From Fusibacter tunisiensis (GTDB lineage Bacteria > Bacillota > Clostridia > Peptostreptococcales > Acidaminobacteraceae), in contig NZ_JAFBDT010000002.1 of NCBI RefSeq assembly GCF_016908355.1, positions 1 to 64,000 of the forward strand: DNA of 64,000 bases, given 5' to 3'. Numbering within the stretch: the first letter of the stretch is position 1; the number at the start of each line of letters is the position of its first letter. The position numbers and the translations under genes were made by a program. The notes under the pieces are model-generated. The model saw nothing but the letters and a program-made list of their open reading frames with translations. It did not search any database and was not told the origin of the DNA. Shown piece after piece: positions 43,841 to 52,481 of this stretch.

Positions 43841-44818
43841 TTAACGCCTCCTTTTATTGAAAAAAACCCACATGAAAAACGGCGCCCCAATAAGGGCTGT
43901 AATCGCACCTACAGGCAATTCTCTCGGTGAAAGTACTGTTCTGGCAAACAAATCTGTCAGCACCAAAAAACTCCCGCCAAATAAAAAGCTAAAGGGCAAC
44001 AAAAACCTATGATTTGAGCCCACAAGTTTGCGAATCACATGAACCACAACCAAATCAATAAACCCAATGGCACCTGTAAACGCTACCGCGCTTCCTGTAA
44101 GTAGCGATGCATACACAAGGACCCGCCTCTTAACTTTAGGGACATCTACCCCCATGGAAAGGGCCTGTTCATCTCCCATGGCCATGACATCAAGTTCCTT
44201 AGAACGTCTTAAAATTCCCACTGTCCCCACGATTAAAAAAGGGATAAACACACGGAGTTCGCTAAAACCATTGGCTCCCAAAGAGCCCATTTGCCAATGA
44301 ACTGTTTTTTCTAAAGTTTCTTTGGACAAGGCCAATATAACGGTTAGAACGCCATTTACAAACAAGGAAAAAACCATCCCTGCAAGAATTACAGTCTGAT
44401 TTTGCATGAAAGGATCAACCCTTTTTGCAAAAGCCATTACAAACAGGACCGTTCCCATTCCAAACAAAAATCCAACCGCCGGTATGCCCACTGAAAAAAA
44501 GTTGAACCCCGTCAAAAAGTAAAGGCTAACACCCAGTGAAGCACCCGCACTAACCCCCATTGTGTAAGGACTTGCCAATGGGTTGTTTAAAGAAGATTGA
44601 ACAGCAGCACCGCTGATCCCGAGGGCACCACCCACTAAGAATCCCATTAAAACACGGGGCAAACGAATATACCTTAGTATCAGTGCTTCTTTTCCCAGTT
44701 CCGTATCAAAAAGGTGCCAGATGGGAACCCTGACACTACCTGCCAAAATTCCCAACACCAAACTGAATACGACACCTACTGACAACAGCACCAGAACTTG
44801 CCACCGCCGTTTACTCAT
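43841..44818 (-). CDS. btuC: Corrinoid ABC transporter permease
   Basis: 325 residues with about ten membrane helices of the FecCD/BtuC family: RLPRVLMGFLVGGALGISGAAVQ, NPLASPYTMGVSAGAS and PRELPVGAITALIGAPFF. Forms the channel with BtuD and docks BtuF outside. The start is uncertain: ATG at 44818 overlaps the btuF stop and 44827 is an alternative; neither has a clear ribosome site, so translation is likely coupled. Confidence 0.92.
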   Translation of the reverse strand: MSKRRWQVLVLLSVGVVFSLVLGILAGSVRVPIWHLFDTELGKEALILRYIRLPRVLMGFLVGGALGISGAAVQSSLNNPLASPYTMGVSAGASLGVSLYFLTGFNFFSVGIPAVGFLFGMGTVLFVMAFAKRVDPFMQNQTVILAGMVFSLFVNGVLTVILALSKETLEKTVHWQMGSLGANGFSELRVFIPFLIVGTVGILRRSKELDVMAMGDEQALSMGVDVPKVKRRVLVYASLLTGSAVAFTGAIGFIDLVVVHVIRKLVGSNHRFLLPFSFLFGGSFLVLTDLFARTVLSPRELPVGAITALIGAPFFMWVFFNKRRR

Positions 44819-45698
44819 TGAAGACATCTGGATACACCAATTTTCCAAGTGCCCAAAGTGCTTCAACGACAGTTGGCGCAGGCTGTGATGTTAAATCGCC
44901 ATCAATAAGCACCACCTCAAAGTCACCAAATCCATCTCTTGATAAGATTTCCTCAACTGAGTTTTCCATATAAGTAACATTTGTTACAATAATATCCGGT
45001 TCACGGTCCAAAATATCCTCTACGCTTGGCGAAAACCACCCAGTTTCAGACGCAAAAATATTCTCTGCGCCAATCAGCTCTATTAACTCATGTTGGAACG
45101 TTCCATTTCCTGTCGTAAAGATACTTGGCATTGGCGAAATTTCAAAATAAACTTGCTTCTTGTCAGACACTTCAGCTGCCTTCGCCTTCACAGCATCAAT
45201 CCCATCTTCCATCTCACCCACAATGCGCTCAGCTTCATCTTTTAAATCCACCACATCCCCAATGAAGCGAATGCTCTCATAAATCCCATTTATGGAATCC
45301 GCAGACGGAATATAAACCACTGCAATCCCAGCGTCTTTCAAAAGTTTAAATGGGTCTTCATCCCCTGTTCGGTTATGCCCTGACGCAATAATCACATCCG
45401 GCTCAAGCGCAACAATAGACTCAATATCTGGATTTTTAAAATCGATTTTCAAAAATTCGCCTTCTAAACTGTCATAGTTGGAAATGCCAACAATTTTCTC
45501 TTTGAGTCCAAGTTCTACCAATATTTGTGTGTTCGAAGGCGCCGTTGAAACAATTCGCTCAACTTTGCCATTAAGTACGACTTCATTGCCTTCTAAATCC
45601 ACAATTGTTCTGCCCGCATCGGCGCAGCCCCCCAGTGACACCATTAGCACCACTAACAGTACCACCCCAATCCAATGTTTCTTAAATCCTTTCTTCAT
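44811..45698 (-). CDS. btuF: Corrinoid-binding lipoprotein of the ABC transporter
   Basis: 295 residues. A lipoprotein signal with lipobox SLGGC precedes a helical-backbone-type periplasmic-binding fold (VERIVSTAPSNTQILVELGL, ALEPDVIIASG, ALWALGKLVYPD). It captures corrinoids outside the membrane. First gene of the cobalamin operon, with AAAGGAGG before the ATG at 45698; the riboswitch and its terminator lie directly upstream. Confidence 0.92.
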   Translation of the reverse strand: MKKGFKKHWIGVVLLVVLMVSLGGCADAGRTIVDLEGNEVVLNGKVERIVSTAPSNTQILVELGLKEKIVGISNYDSLEGEFLKIDFKNPDIESIVALEPDVIIASGHNRTGDEDPFKLLKDAGIAVVYIPSADSINGIYESIRFIGDVVDLKDEAERIVGEMEDGIDAVKAKAAEVSDKKQVYFEISPMPSIFTTGNGTFQHELIELIGAENIFASETGWFSPSVEDILDREPDIIVTNVTYMENSVEEILSRDGFGDFEVVLIDGDLTSQPAPTVVEALWALGKLVYPDVFNE

Positions 45699-45719
45699 AA
45701 AAAAACCTCCTTTTAATAT

Positions 45720-45753
45720 AAAAACACCCACTCCCTAACAGGAAATGAGCGTC
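45720..45753 (-). terminator. Riboswitch-linked terminator before btuF
   Basis: Minus strand ACGCTCATTTCC-TGTTA-GGGAGTGGGTGT, paired throughout (five G-T wobbles), then TTTTT. It stands between the aptamer and the btuF ribosome site, so the switch should work by ending transcription when cobalamin is bound. Confidence 0.8.
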
Positions 45754-45799
45754 TAATTACACCAAAAAAAGGTTTATCGTCCGCTTTATCTCATTACCC

Positions 45800-45985
45800 A
45801 GGAGACAGCAAGTCATCATTTGGCAGGTCTACTGGCTCGTACATCACTCTACTTTCCTGTCCTTCCCGTTATAAACAGTGGATTCTTCAGGATTTCGTCC
45901 GTACTTACAGTTGCTGGGACAGCTAAAGTTTTACACTTTATTCCCTATTAAGCCCGTCAAGGGCACCAACAATGAAATCTTAAGT
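45800..45985 (-). ncRNA. Cobalamin riboswitch
   Basis: Minus strand holds the aptamer landmarks in order: GGTGCC and GGGAA near the 5' side, CAGCAACTGTAA (the conserved GCAACTG loop), and the B12 box GAGCCAGTAGACCTGCC at 45821-45840. It precedes btuF and an intrinsic terminator, so it should repress the whole btu-cob-cbl operon when adenosylcobalamin is plentiful. Confidence 0.92.
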
Positions 45986-46004
45986 TGTGGATGTTTCTCT
46001 GACA

Positions 46005-46033
46005 AGTATAATCCACTTCCCCCCAAAAATCAA
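46005..46033 (-). promoter_or_regulatory. Promoter of the cobalamin operon
   Basis: Minus strand TTGATT, 17 bases, TATACT. The transcript would start about 15-20 bases before the riboswitch aptamer. The -35 box abuts repeat copy 3, whose GGGTACC begins at 46034. Confidence 0.65.
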
Positions 46034-46180
46034 GGGTACCGCTTTAAGTGGTTCAAGTGGGACAGTTAACATAACTTATTGAAAAGTCACACTCACTCTG
46101 TTTACAGGGATAGACCCCTGTTCCATATTTGGTAATTTTCTGATGTAACAATTTACTGGTTTGATTGAATATAAAGTGGC
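46034..46180. repeat. Inverted-repeat element, copy 3 (right end decayed)
   Basis: Left end GGGTACCGCTTTAAGTGG, then GGGACAGTTAACATAACTTA, ACAGGGATAGA, CCATATTTGG and TGTAACAATTTACTGGTT, in the same order as the other copies. The right terminal repeat is barely recognisable (AAAGTGGCT). Lies between the cobalamin operon and the chemoreceptor gene. Confidence 0.65.
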
Positions 46181-46194
46181 TATTAGTGTATAGT
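46165..46194 (+). promoter_or_regulatory. Candidate promoter of the chemoreceptor gene
   Basis: TTGAAT, 18 bases, TATAGT, about 50 bases before the start codon. The -35 box lies inside the right end of repeat copy 3. Confidence 0.45.
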
Positions 46195-46244
46195 ATATAT
46201 ATAACAATTATTCCTTATTTACATTTCGAAAGAGAGGCTGCTTT

Positions 46245-47717
46245 ATGGTAACAAATGACCAAAAAAGCCACTTTAAAAAAGCAAATCGATTCATCGTCAT
46301 TTTAATCCTTGTTATTTCTGTTATTTTTACGCTCCAAGGACTTCTTTTGGAAGGCATTTCTTATGCCCGCCTTGTCCTAGCTGCTACAGGTTCAGCATTT
46401 GCACTTTCTGCATTGGTATTTTTCATTAAAATACCGGATACCATAAAAAACAACATAATCTTAATCTTTCCCTTGATAGCAGCTACATCGCTCTCACATA
46501 TCAGAGGTGGCGACTCAAGAATGTTTATTGTGTACGCACTTGCCATTGTGCTTTCCACCTTATATTTCAATAAAAAAGTTCTAATCATAAATGTAGGCAT
46601 CTTATTTTCCACCCTGATTTTCCTATTTGTTGTAACGCCAGAAAGTCTTTTAGGTCAAAACTATGAACTCAGAGACTTTATTATTCGATTGGGAATGCTC
46701 TTAACCATTGCCATTTCCAGTTATTTTGTTACAAAGTGGGGCAACGATTACATTCAGGAAGCAAAGGAAAGCCAAAACCTCTCTGACAAAGCATTTTCAA
46801 AATTAGAAGCTTCAATGGATAACATACAAAAAGCAATTCACGTACTGGACTATGAAACAAATAAGACAAAGTCTGATATCGAACAAGTGGTTTCAAACAG
46901 CAACGCTCTAAGTCATGCAATTACTGAAATTTCAAGTGGGATTGATGAACAATCAACACGTACGGATACCGTTTCCAATCAAATCGAAAAGGCAAGCCAC
47001 CTCTTAGATAAAATGGTGAAAATAGAAACATCGATGACTGAATTAACACAAAAAAATCTAGAAAATTTGAATCAAAATCAAGTCAATCTAGACGCCTTTT
47101 CAGAACAAATGACCCTCATAGCAGAGGTGGTCGCCTCCAGTGCAGAAACCGTTATGCTTTTAAACACCCATATCAAGAAAATTACTGAGGCAATCCAATC
47201 CATTGAACAAATCTCACAACAGACAAACATGCTTGCACTTAACGCCTCTATTGAAGCTGCTCGAGCAGGTGAGTCTGGACGTGGTTTCTCAGTCGTCGCA
47301 ACAGAGGTTGGAAAACTAGCAGAAGAAACAAATCGCAGTTCTCAATACATCCAGACCATATTAGATGACCTAACCCTTTCCAGTAATGAAGCCCTTGAAA
47401 AAATTAACTCTGGAAATGATGCTGTTCAAACAGGAAACACTTTAATAAAAACGCTGAATTCTGATTTTGATCACATGCAAAGCACATTTGACAATCTTCA
47501 GGGCAATATCAAAGACCTTTCAAAAGGAATGGGGTATTTCAATTCTGATTTCAAGATTGTCCAAAACGAGCTTTCTGAAATGAACAAAATTGCCAGTTCA
47601 CACGTTGCAAGCATTGAAGAAATTCTATCAAATACAGAAACTCAAGAAAATAGCCTCCTTAAAATCAAGGAATCCACAGATACAATCGCAAAATTGAGCA
47701 CCAATTTAAACAATTAG
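46245..47717 (+). CDS. Methyl-accepting chemotaxis protein with multi-helix N-terminus
   Basis: 490 residues. Five or six membrane helices fill the first 165 residues and there is no extracellular loop of any size, so the signal is probably sensed in or near the membrane. The cytoplasmic coiled coil holds the hairpin tip [42 protein letters not shown], the conserved CheA/CheW contact region. GAGAGG precedes the ATG. Its own terminator follows. Confidence 0.92.
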   Translation: MVTNDQKSHFKKANRFIVILILVISVIFTLQGLLLEGISYARLVLAATGSAFALSALVFFIKIPDTIKNNIILIFPLIAATSLSHIRGGDSRMFIVYALAIVLSTLYFNKKVLIINVGILFSTLIFLFVVTPESLLGQNYELRDFIIRLGMLLTIAISSYFVTKWGNDYIQEAKESQNLSDKAFSKLEASMDNIQKAIHVLDYETNKTKSDIEQVVSNSNALSHAITEISSGIDEQSTRTDTVSNQIEKASHLLDKMVKIETSMTELTQKNLENLNQNQVNLDAFSEQMTLIAEVVASSAETVMLLNTHIKKITEAIQSIEQISQQTNMLALNASIEAARAGESGRGFSVVATEVGKLAEETNRSSQYIQTILDDLTLSSNEALEKINSGNDAVQTGNTLIKTLNSDFDHMQSTFDNLQGNIKDLSKGMGYFNSDFKIVQNELSEMNKIASSHVASIEEILSNTETQENSLLKIKESTDTIAKLSTNLNN

Positions 47718-47722
47718 GCACT

Positions 47723-47757
47723 CAAAAACCTCCAGAAATTTCTCCGGAGGTTTTTAA
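47723..47757. terminator. Bidirectional terminator between the two chemoreceptor genes
   Basis: AAAAACCTCC-AGAAATTTCT-CCGGAGGTTTTT: stem with A run on one side and T run on the other, placed between the convergent genes. Confidence 0.85.
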
Positions 47758-47776
47758 ATGCACACGATACATCCTA

Positions 47777-48713
47777 TTAAAGTTTAAACCGATCAATCTT
47801 CTCATTTAGTACCTTTATAACACTGTTCAAACCTTCTATGGATTCTACAACATGGTTGATAGACTCTGCTTGCTGGTATACTGTAGACGAAATTTCTTCT
47901 GTCCCAGCAGCAGATTCTTCAGACACATTGGATATATTTTCAATAGATTGTAAAACAAGGTCTTTATCCGAATCAATCTCCATTACAGAAACGTTGGTCT
48001 TTTCAATGTTTTCAATCACCTTAGAGACGACATTTCGAATTAATTCATAAGATTCAACAGTCGCCTCAAGAGACGTATTGGTCTCTTCAAGCACATGGTT
48101 GGTATCCTTCATAGAAGACTCTGTCGTCCCAATAACGGCAATAATCTCACCTATTATGTTTCGAATCTCTTCAGCCGCATTGCCACTTTGTTCAGCCAAC
48201 TTTCGAACCTCATCCGCAACCACAGCAAATCCTTTTCCATGCTCACCAGCACGCGCCGCTTCAATGGCTGCATTCAGTGCCAGCAAATTCGTTTGTTCGG
48301 CTATTGAATTGATGGTGTCAACAATCTCGCCAATGCTATGAGACTTAAGTGTCAGATCATTAATTCGCATGGCCAACTCCCTGGTATGGCCCAAACTTTT
48401 ACTGGCATCATTAACTTGAGACGTTGCACCTTGGGCAATTTCCTCAACCGCTTTTGCAATTTCTTCAGAAGACAAATTCACCCGATCTACCGTCTCAGTA
48501 ATAACCTCACTCGACCCTCTAATTTCGTGTTTGAACTTAACAGGGTACCGTTTTAGGTGGCTCAATGGGGGACAGTTAACATAACATATTTCGATCACGT
48601 CCCCCTTCTCCCCACTGGCCAAGAGCATCCTCCCAAATATGGAGATTAACCAGTGTAACAATTTACTGGTTCAATTAAGCCACCTAAAACGGTACCCTGT
48701 TAAGGTTTTTCAT
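47777..48713 (-). pseudogene. Chemoreceptor gene split by a repeat element
   Basis: The main part (48535 down to 47777) encodes the signalling domain of a methyl-accepting chemotaxis protein (tip [40 protein letters not shown]). At its N-terminal side lies repeat copy 4 (48541-48699). A reading frame can be traced on into the repeat ([12 protein letters not shown]...), but those residues are repeat-encoded. Removing the element and one TTAA joins ATGAAAAACC at 48713-48704 to TTAAGTTCAAACACG and gives [12 protein letters not shown] in frame with the signalling domain. The original was a soluble receptor of about 257 residues. A product starting inside the repeat remains possible. Confidence 0.8.
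48541..48699. repeat. TTAA-flanked inverted-repeat element, copy 4
   Basis: 159 bases between TTAA at 48537-48540 and TTAA at 48700-48703. The terminal repeats are perfect over 22 bases, starting CAGGGTACCGTTTTAGGTGG. Inside are GGGGGACAGTTAACATAAC, CCAAATATGG and GTGTAACAATTTACTGGTT, as in the other copies. The cleanest copy, and by its perfect ends probably the youngest. Confidence 0.85.
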
Positions 48714-48810
48714 CTCACTAACTCACAAAAAAACTCCCACGACCAAAATGCAAGTGGTCATAAGGACAACTTGTGAACTGAGGGTCAAAGGTAAACTGAA
48801 TACGGTAAAA

Positions 48811-48853
48811 GTAAGAGAGGCGCTATCACGACAGTGGATAGCGCCTCTCTTAC
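48811..48853. other. Long perfect hairpin in the spacer before the IS3 element
   Basis: GTAAGAGAGGCGCTATC pairs perfectly with GATAGCGCCTCTCTTAC around a nine-base loop. No T run follows on either strand, so it is not a usual terminator. AATAATCA-AG-TGATTATT, another perfect inverted repeat, lies at 48857-48874. Apart from these the 48714-48942 spacer shows no gene. Confidence 0.6.
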
Positions 48854-48993
48854 TATAATAATCAAGTGATTATTGTGGCTTAAAACCATAATTAAGATAC
48901 CATTTGATTAATATATTTTGTCAATAATATACAATTTTATAATGCTCCCATAGGGTGAGACACAAAGTCCGAAAAATAAGTTATACTGAGAGC

Positions 48994-49317
48994 ATGGAAA
49001 AGCGAAATCATTACTCACCCGAATTTAAAAGCCAGGTCGTTCTGGAGGTTCTCCGGGAGGAGGCCACGGTAAACGAAATAGCCACCAAATACGGCGTTCA
49101 TCCCGTCATGGTCAGCCGCTGGAAGCAGGAGTTTGTCGAGCGAGCTTCAGAAGTCTTTAAGAAAGGCCCTTCCGAAGCCGAAAAGAAACTCGAAGCCGAG
49201 CAGAAGCATGTCGCGGATCTTGAGCGCAAAGTGGGCCAGTTGACCTATGAGGTGGACTGGCTGAAAAAAAAATCTGACGAACTGCTCGGACCTGGATGGA
49301 AGAAAAAAATGCGTTGA
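48994..49317 (+). CDS. IS3-family transposase OrfA
   Basis: 107 residues from the ATG at 48994. Helix-turn-helix at the N-terminus (VNEIATKYGVHPVMVSRWKQEF) binds the IS ends; a leucine-zipper coiled coil follows (KLEAEQKHVADLERKVGQLTYEVDWLKKK). The frame could start at a GTG at 48955, but that lies in the left terminal repeat. It ends AAGAAAAAAATGCGTTGA, where the run of seven A may allow slippage into orfB. Confidence 0.9.
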   Translation: MEKRNHYSPEFKSQVVLEVLREEATVNEIATKYGVHPVMVSRWKQEFVERASEVFKKGPSEAEKKLEAEQKHVADLERKVGQLTYEVDWLKKKSDELLGPGWKKKMR

Positions 49318-49357
49318 TCCCAGTGATGGACATATCAGCATCAGCCGGCAAGCGGAT

Positions 49358-50143
49358 TTGTTGGAAGTCAACCGCAGCAGTCTTTACCGAAGACCCAAGC
49401 TCCGTCTTGTATCCGACGAGGAGCTTCATCTTATGCGTCTGATTGACGAAATCCACACAGATGAGCCGACCTATGGCTACCGGACGATCACGACGATTCT
49501 GAATCGGAATCCCAATATCCATATCAACAAGAAGCGTGTCCGGCGGATCATGAAGGACATGGGCATCTATGCCATCTATCCAAAGCCCAATCTCAGCAAG
49601 CGGTATCATCAACAGTATGTTCGGCCGTATCTGTTGAGAAAGCTTCCCATTACCCGCCCGAACCAGGTTTGGGGCGTGGATATTACCTATATCCGACTGA
49701 ACAAGGGATTTTTATACCTGTTTGTCATCATTGACTGGTACAGCCGATACATTGTGGATTATGAGCTATCCAGCACCCTGGACAAGTCTTTTGTGCTGGC
49801 CTGTTTAAAGAGGGCTATCTCAAACGGCAAACCCGAAATCATCAACAGCGACCAAGGCGGTCATTTTACGAATCCGGATTACATCAATCTATTGGAATCC
49901 AATGAAATCAAGGTTTCGATGGATGGCAAAGGGCAGTGTCTGGACAATGTGAGAACGGAACGATTTTTCCGGACTTTGAAATATGACCGAATTTATATAA
50001 ATGAGTACGAAACTCCAAGGGAAATCCGAGCAATGCTCAATGAATACATTCTTAAATACAACGACTATCGGCCACATTCCTCTTTGGGAGGAAACACCCC
50101 TTCGGACTTCTATCTGCCGAAATGCAGAGTTCAAGTCGCATAG
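49358..50143 (+). CDS. IS3-family transposase OrfB (DDE integrase)
   Basis: 261 residues from a TTG, though the frame is open back to the A7 run at 49303-49309, and those codons (DPSDGHISISRQADLLEVNRSSLY) belong to the usual OrfB N-terminus. The catalytic triad is WGVDITYI (Asp), NSDQGGHF (Asp) and RTERFFRTLK (Glu), and the C-terminus has NDYRPHSSLGGNTP. OrfB lies in the +1 frame relative to OrfA, not the -1 frame usual for IS3 elements. The gene is complete and the element may be active. Confidence 0.9.
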   Translation: MLEVNRSSLYRRPKLRLVSDEELHLMRLIDEIHTDEPTYGYRTITTILNRNPNIHINKKRVRRIMKDMGIYAIYPKPNLSKRYHQQYVRPYLLRKLPITRPNQVWGVDITYIRLNKGFLYLFVIIDWYSRYIVDYELSSTLDKSFVLACLKRAISNGKPEIINSDQGGHFTNPDYINLLESNEIKVSMDGKGQCLDNVRTERFFRTLKYDRIYINEYETPREIRAMLNEYILKYNDYRPHSSLGGNTPSDFYLPKCRVQVA

Positions 50144-50241
50144 ATCAAACACGAAAGGAGCTTAACTTATTTCTAAAAATTCGTGTCTTGACAGAGGGGA
50201 GCATTATATTTGGGCAACTCATAGGATTGGTGTTGTCCACA

Positions 50242-50763
50242 TTATACAGATATTACATTCAGGTTTAACTGATGCAAATCTTGAATTACTCTCTGATTAT
50301 CTTCGTAAAAAATCAGGTGTTCAAATCCGCATTCAAGTATTTCGCAAATTTTCTCGATATCCTTAACCACTTCAAGTTTACTGCTGAATAACACTTTCTT
50401 AAATCGATTGTAAATTTTGTAGTGCTCTAGAATTGCAAATACTCTAGTCTCATCAGCACTTGTCCATAGAATACAGAGTTCAACATTTTGATCTTCCAAA
50501 ACTTGAATTACAGATGTATTTGGCGACGTATTCTTCAAGTTATTCAAGAAGTACTTTTGCTTCAATTCAATGATTTTATTTTTTTGAAAGTTATTAAGTT
50601 CCGGATATCTGCTTAAAATAACATCTCGAGTTATCCTTTTACAATCACTAATTGTTGCAAACCCTAGTTTTTTCAAAGCGTAATTGTAAGAATCATTGTT
50701 TAATAAATCTGTATATACCAGTGTATTATCAAGATCAAATATATATCTCTTCGTTATTCTCAT
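50242..50763 (-). CDS. HAD-superfamily hydrolase of the PRTase-DprA unit
   Basis: 173 residues. Motif I FDLDNTLVY (nucleophile Asp), motif II ILWTSAD, a conserved lysine in FSSKLEVVKD and motif IV FYEDN are present, so it should be an active phosphatase, probably on a small phosphorylated sugar or nucleotide. Overlaps the DprA-like gene by four bases (ATGA). Last gene of the set; the IS3 element follows about 40 bases on. Substrate unknown. Confidence 0.83.
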   Translation of the reverse strand: MRITKRYIFDLDNTLVYTDLLNNDSYNYALKKLGFATISDCKRITRDVILSRYPELNNFQKNKIIELKQKYFLNNLKNTSPNTSVIQVLEDQNVELCILWTSADETRVFAILEHYKIYNRFKKVLFSSKLEVVKDIEKICEILECGFEHLIFYEDNQRVIQDLHQLNLNVISV

Positions 50764-51704
50764 AGTAGTGTCAACTGTTCAAAAATATATGGTTCCGCAT
50801 CAGACAATAAATTTGGATTTACTAACGATTTGATTTGCTCAATCGAACTCGGTATCAGAATCTTTACTTGATCCGCACCTTTGCTATTTACAAAATCTTT
50901 GTTTAGAGCAAACTTTTTATTGTCTTCATCAGTCTTGCTATTATACATTGCATAACGGTCTACTTCATACTTCCTTGCAGCATCCATTGCATGACGTGAA
51001 CCACTATCTCCTTCACCTTTTCTATAGCTCGCTATCAAAATAATGGCTTTTGAAAACATTGCTTGTAGTCTATCTCTTTCAATAAATCGATTTATAGCTT
51101 CATGTTTTGATGAAGCCTCTTTATAGTATTCTGAAATTAACAGCCCTCCTTTTTTAACAATCGATTCTGCGAAATCCCTATTTTCAGCGGGGTACACTTT
51201 ACTTAACTGGGAGGGCAGAATCGCAATTGTCTTTCCATTTGTCTCCACGCTAGTCTTATGGGCAATTGTATCACAACCGATTGCTAATCCACTAACTATT
51301 ATAAGATCATTTTTGACCAGTCTTCTTACAATGTCAGTCTCTCTTTTAATAATGTCCTCATCAGGATCTGTCAGGCCAATAACAGCAACATTCTTATTTA
51401 AATCACATAGCAATGTTAAATCGCCTTTATAAAATAACAAATATGGTTTGTCTCCATTATTTTTAACCTTTCGGTTAATAAATGGAAACTCATCGTCGTA
51501 AGCACAAACGATTCCTTCTTCACTATCTATTGAATCAAGTTCACTTGACATTTTTTTGGATGCCTTAATAACTCTTTCATCACTCAATACTTCCTTATTA
51601 AACTGTTCTCTATCTGCATAGTTCGCCCAAAATTGTGCATTTGTTTTCACTATCCCACACTCTTTTGCGGCAAGTACCCTTAATGCAATATCTGAATACT
51701 TCAT
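50760..51704 (-). CDS. DprA/Smf-like protein
   Basis: 314 residues with the Rossmann core of DprA: VAVIGLTDPD, IVSGLAIGCDTIAHK (DprA has SGLARGID..AH), LPSQLSKVYPAENRD, ISEY, and RFIERDRLQAMFSKAIILIA (DprA: RNRIIAGLS). True DprA binds ssDNA and loads RecA in transformation. Here the N- and C-terminal winged-helix parts are not evident and the gene is fused by overlap into a PRTase-DprA-HAD unit, so it is more likely a defence or nucleotide-binding relative. The start codon shares a base with the PRTase stop (TAATG). Confidence 0.85.
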   Translation of the reverse strand: MKYSDIALRVLAAKECGIVKTNAQFWANYADREQFNKEVLSDERVIKASKKMSSELDSIDSEEGIVCAYDDEFPFINRKVKNNGDKPYLLFYKGDLTLLCDLNKNVAVIGLTDPDEDIIKRETDIVRRLVKNDLIIVSGLAIGCDTIAHKTSVETNGKTIAILPSQLSKVYPAENRDFAESIVKKGGLLISEYYKEASSKHEAINRFIERDRLQAMFSKAIILIASYRKGEGDSGSRHAMDAARKYEVDRYAMYNSKTDEDNKKFALNKDFVNSKGADQVKILIPSSIEQIKSLVNPNLLSDAEPYIFEQLTLL

Positions 51705-52324
51705 TAGATCCTCCTCGTGTACCCAATTGAATAAAATATTACTTTATTCGCACCATTATCAAGTAATGCTTGGATACAATCTTCATCTATATTAACATTT
51801 CTCGTATAAATGTCATCGATAAGAATAATGTTCTGATTCATTATTCTACTTTTGTCTATTTGACAAGTATCAACCGTGATGCCTGGATATGGTTCATCAC
51901 CATCATTTGGAATTCCAGTTGCAGTACGCAGATGGGTTGTACGAGTATTTACTACTCGTTTAATACAATCCGTTCCATCAATTACGCCATGAATATTATT
52001 AGCAGCAATTCTTATTGCTTCTCTTAACATTAGCTGTGAATTCAAGTATGATTTCAAAGACTTAGCTCTTGGCACTCCAACAAGCATGCAATTTGACCAA
52101 CAACTGTCTGTTAAAATTTCCGGAATATCCTCTATCAAGATTCCTATAACCTTGTCCCTTGCTTCAACTAAATTTCTATGTGGCTCTGAATCGAAGGTGT
52201 TTTTCAAGGTGTTCAGAAAATCGGGGTTACCCGGTTGCCTAAATCCCGTATAGAGCTGATGATAATATCCAGTAGTATTTCTTTTTAAATAATAATTCCT
52301 TTCAATTATGAATTCGTTACTCAT
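51704..52324 (-). CDS. Phosphoribosyltransferase-like protein
   Basis: 206 residues. The PRPP-binding loop is clear (IILIDDIYTRN, matching the VLVDDVxTTG signature), with an upstream CMLVGVPRAKSLKSY strand resembling the ComF/type I PRTase fold. No zinc-ribbon as in ComF. It should transfer or hydrolyse a ribose-phosphate group; the acceptor is unknown. GGGGGAT lies before the ATG. First gene of a tightly coupled trio with DprA-like and HAD proteins, about 160 bases after the helicase gene. Confidence 0.8.
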   Translation of the reverse strand: MSNEFIIERNYYLKRNTTGYYHQLYTGFRQPGNPDFLNTLKNTFDSEPHRNLVEARDKVIGILIEDIPEILTDSCWSNCMLVGVPRAKSLKSYLNSQLMLREAIRIAANNIHGVIDGTDCIKRVVNTRTTHLRTATGIPNDGDEPYPGITVDTCQIDKSRIMNQNIILIDDIYTRNVNIDEDCIQALLDNGANKVIFYSIGYTRRI

Positions 52325-52481
52325 GATATCCCCCTTAAATCAAATATTGCTATGTTTGAATAGATTTATTTGAGTTCCCGCTCACTAATCATACGAAACA
52401 GGAAACACCACCATTTGTTTTTGTGATCCTTTAACACAAATTATGCTTCAATAGATGTCCAATAAACGTCTCTGTGATTTT

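Larger units (their letters stand above)
48943..50203 (+). mobile_element. IS3-family insertion sequence
   Basis: About 1.26 kb with orfA and orfB in consecutive frames. Terminal repeats TGCTCCC and GGGGAGCA belong to imperfect inverted repeats of about 40 bases that also share GACAC and AATAAGTTA. The ends are TG...CA as expected for IS3. I could not find a clear 3-4 bp target duplication. Codon use is G+C-richer than the defence-like genes to its right. Confidence 0.88.

Noticed and set aside
48542-48661. Native N-terminus of the chemoreceptor ([12 protein letters not shown]...)
   Set aside because: These codons are part of repeat copy 4; they read through its terminal repeat and do not resemble a receptor.
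48811-48853. Integron attC site
   Set aside because: No bulged bases, no R-box/L-box consensus (GTTRRRY), no integrase of the tyrosine type nearby.
48940-50206. Target-site duplication of the IS3 element
   Set aside because: Flanks TTTATAA and TTATATT do not give a direct repeat of 3-4 bases at any end chosen; the match seen is part of the inverted repeat.
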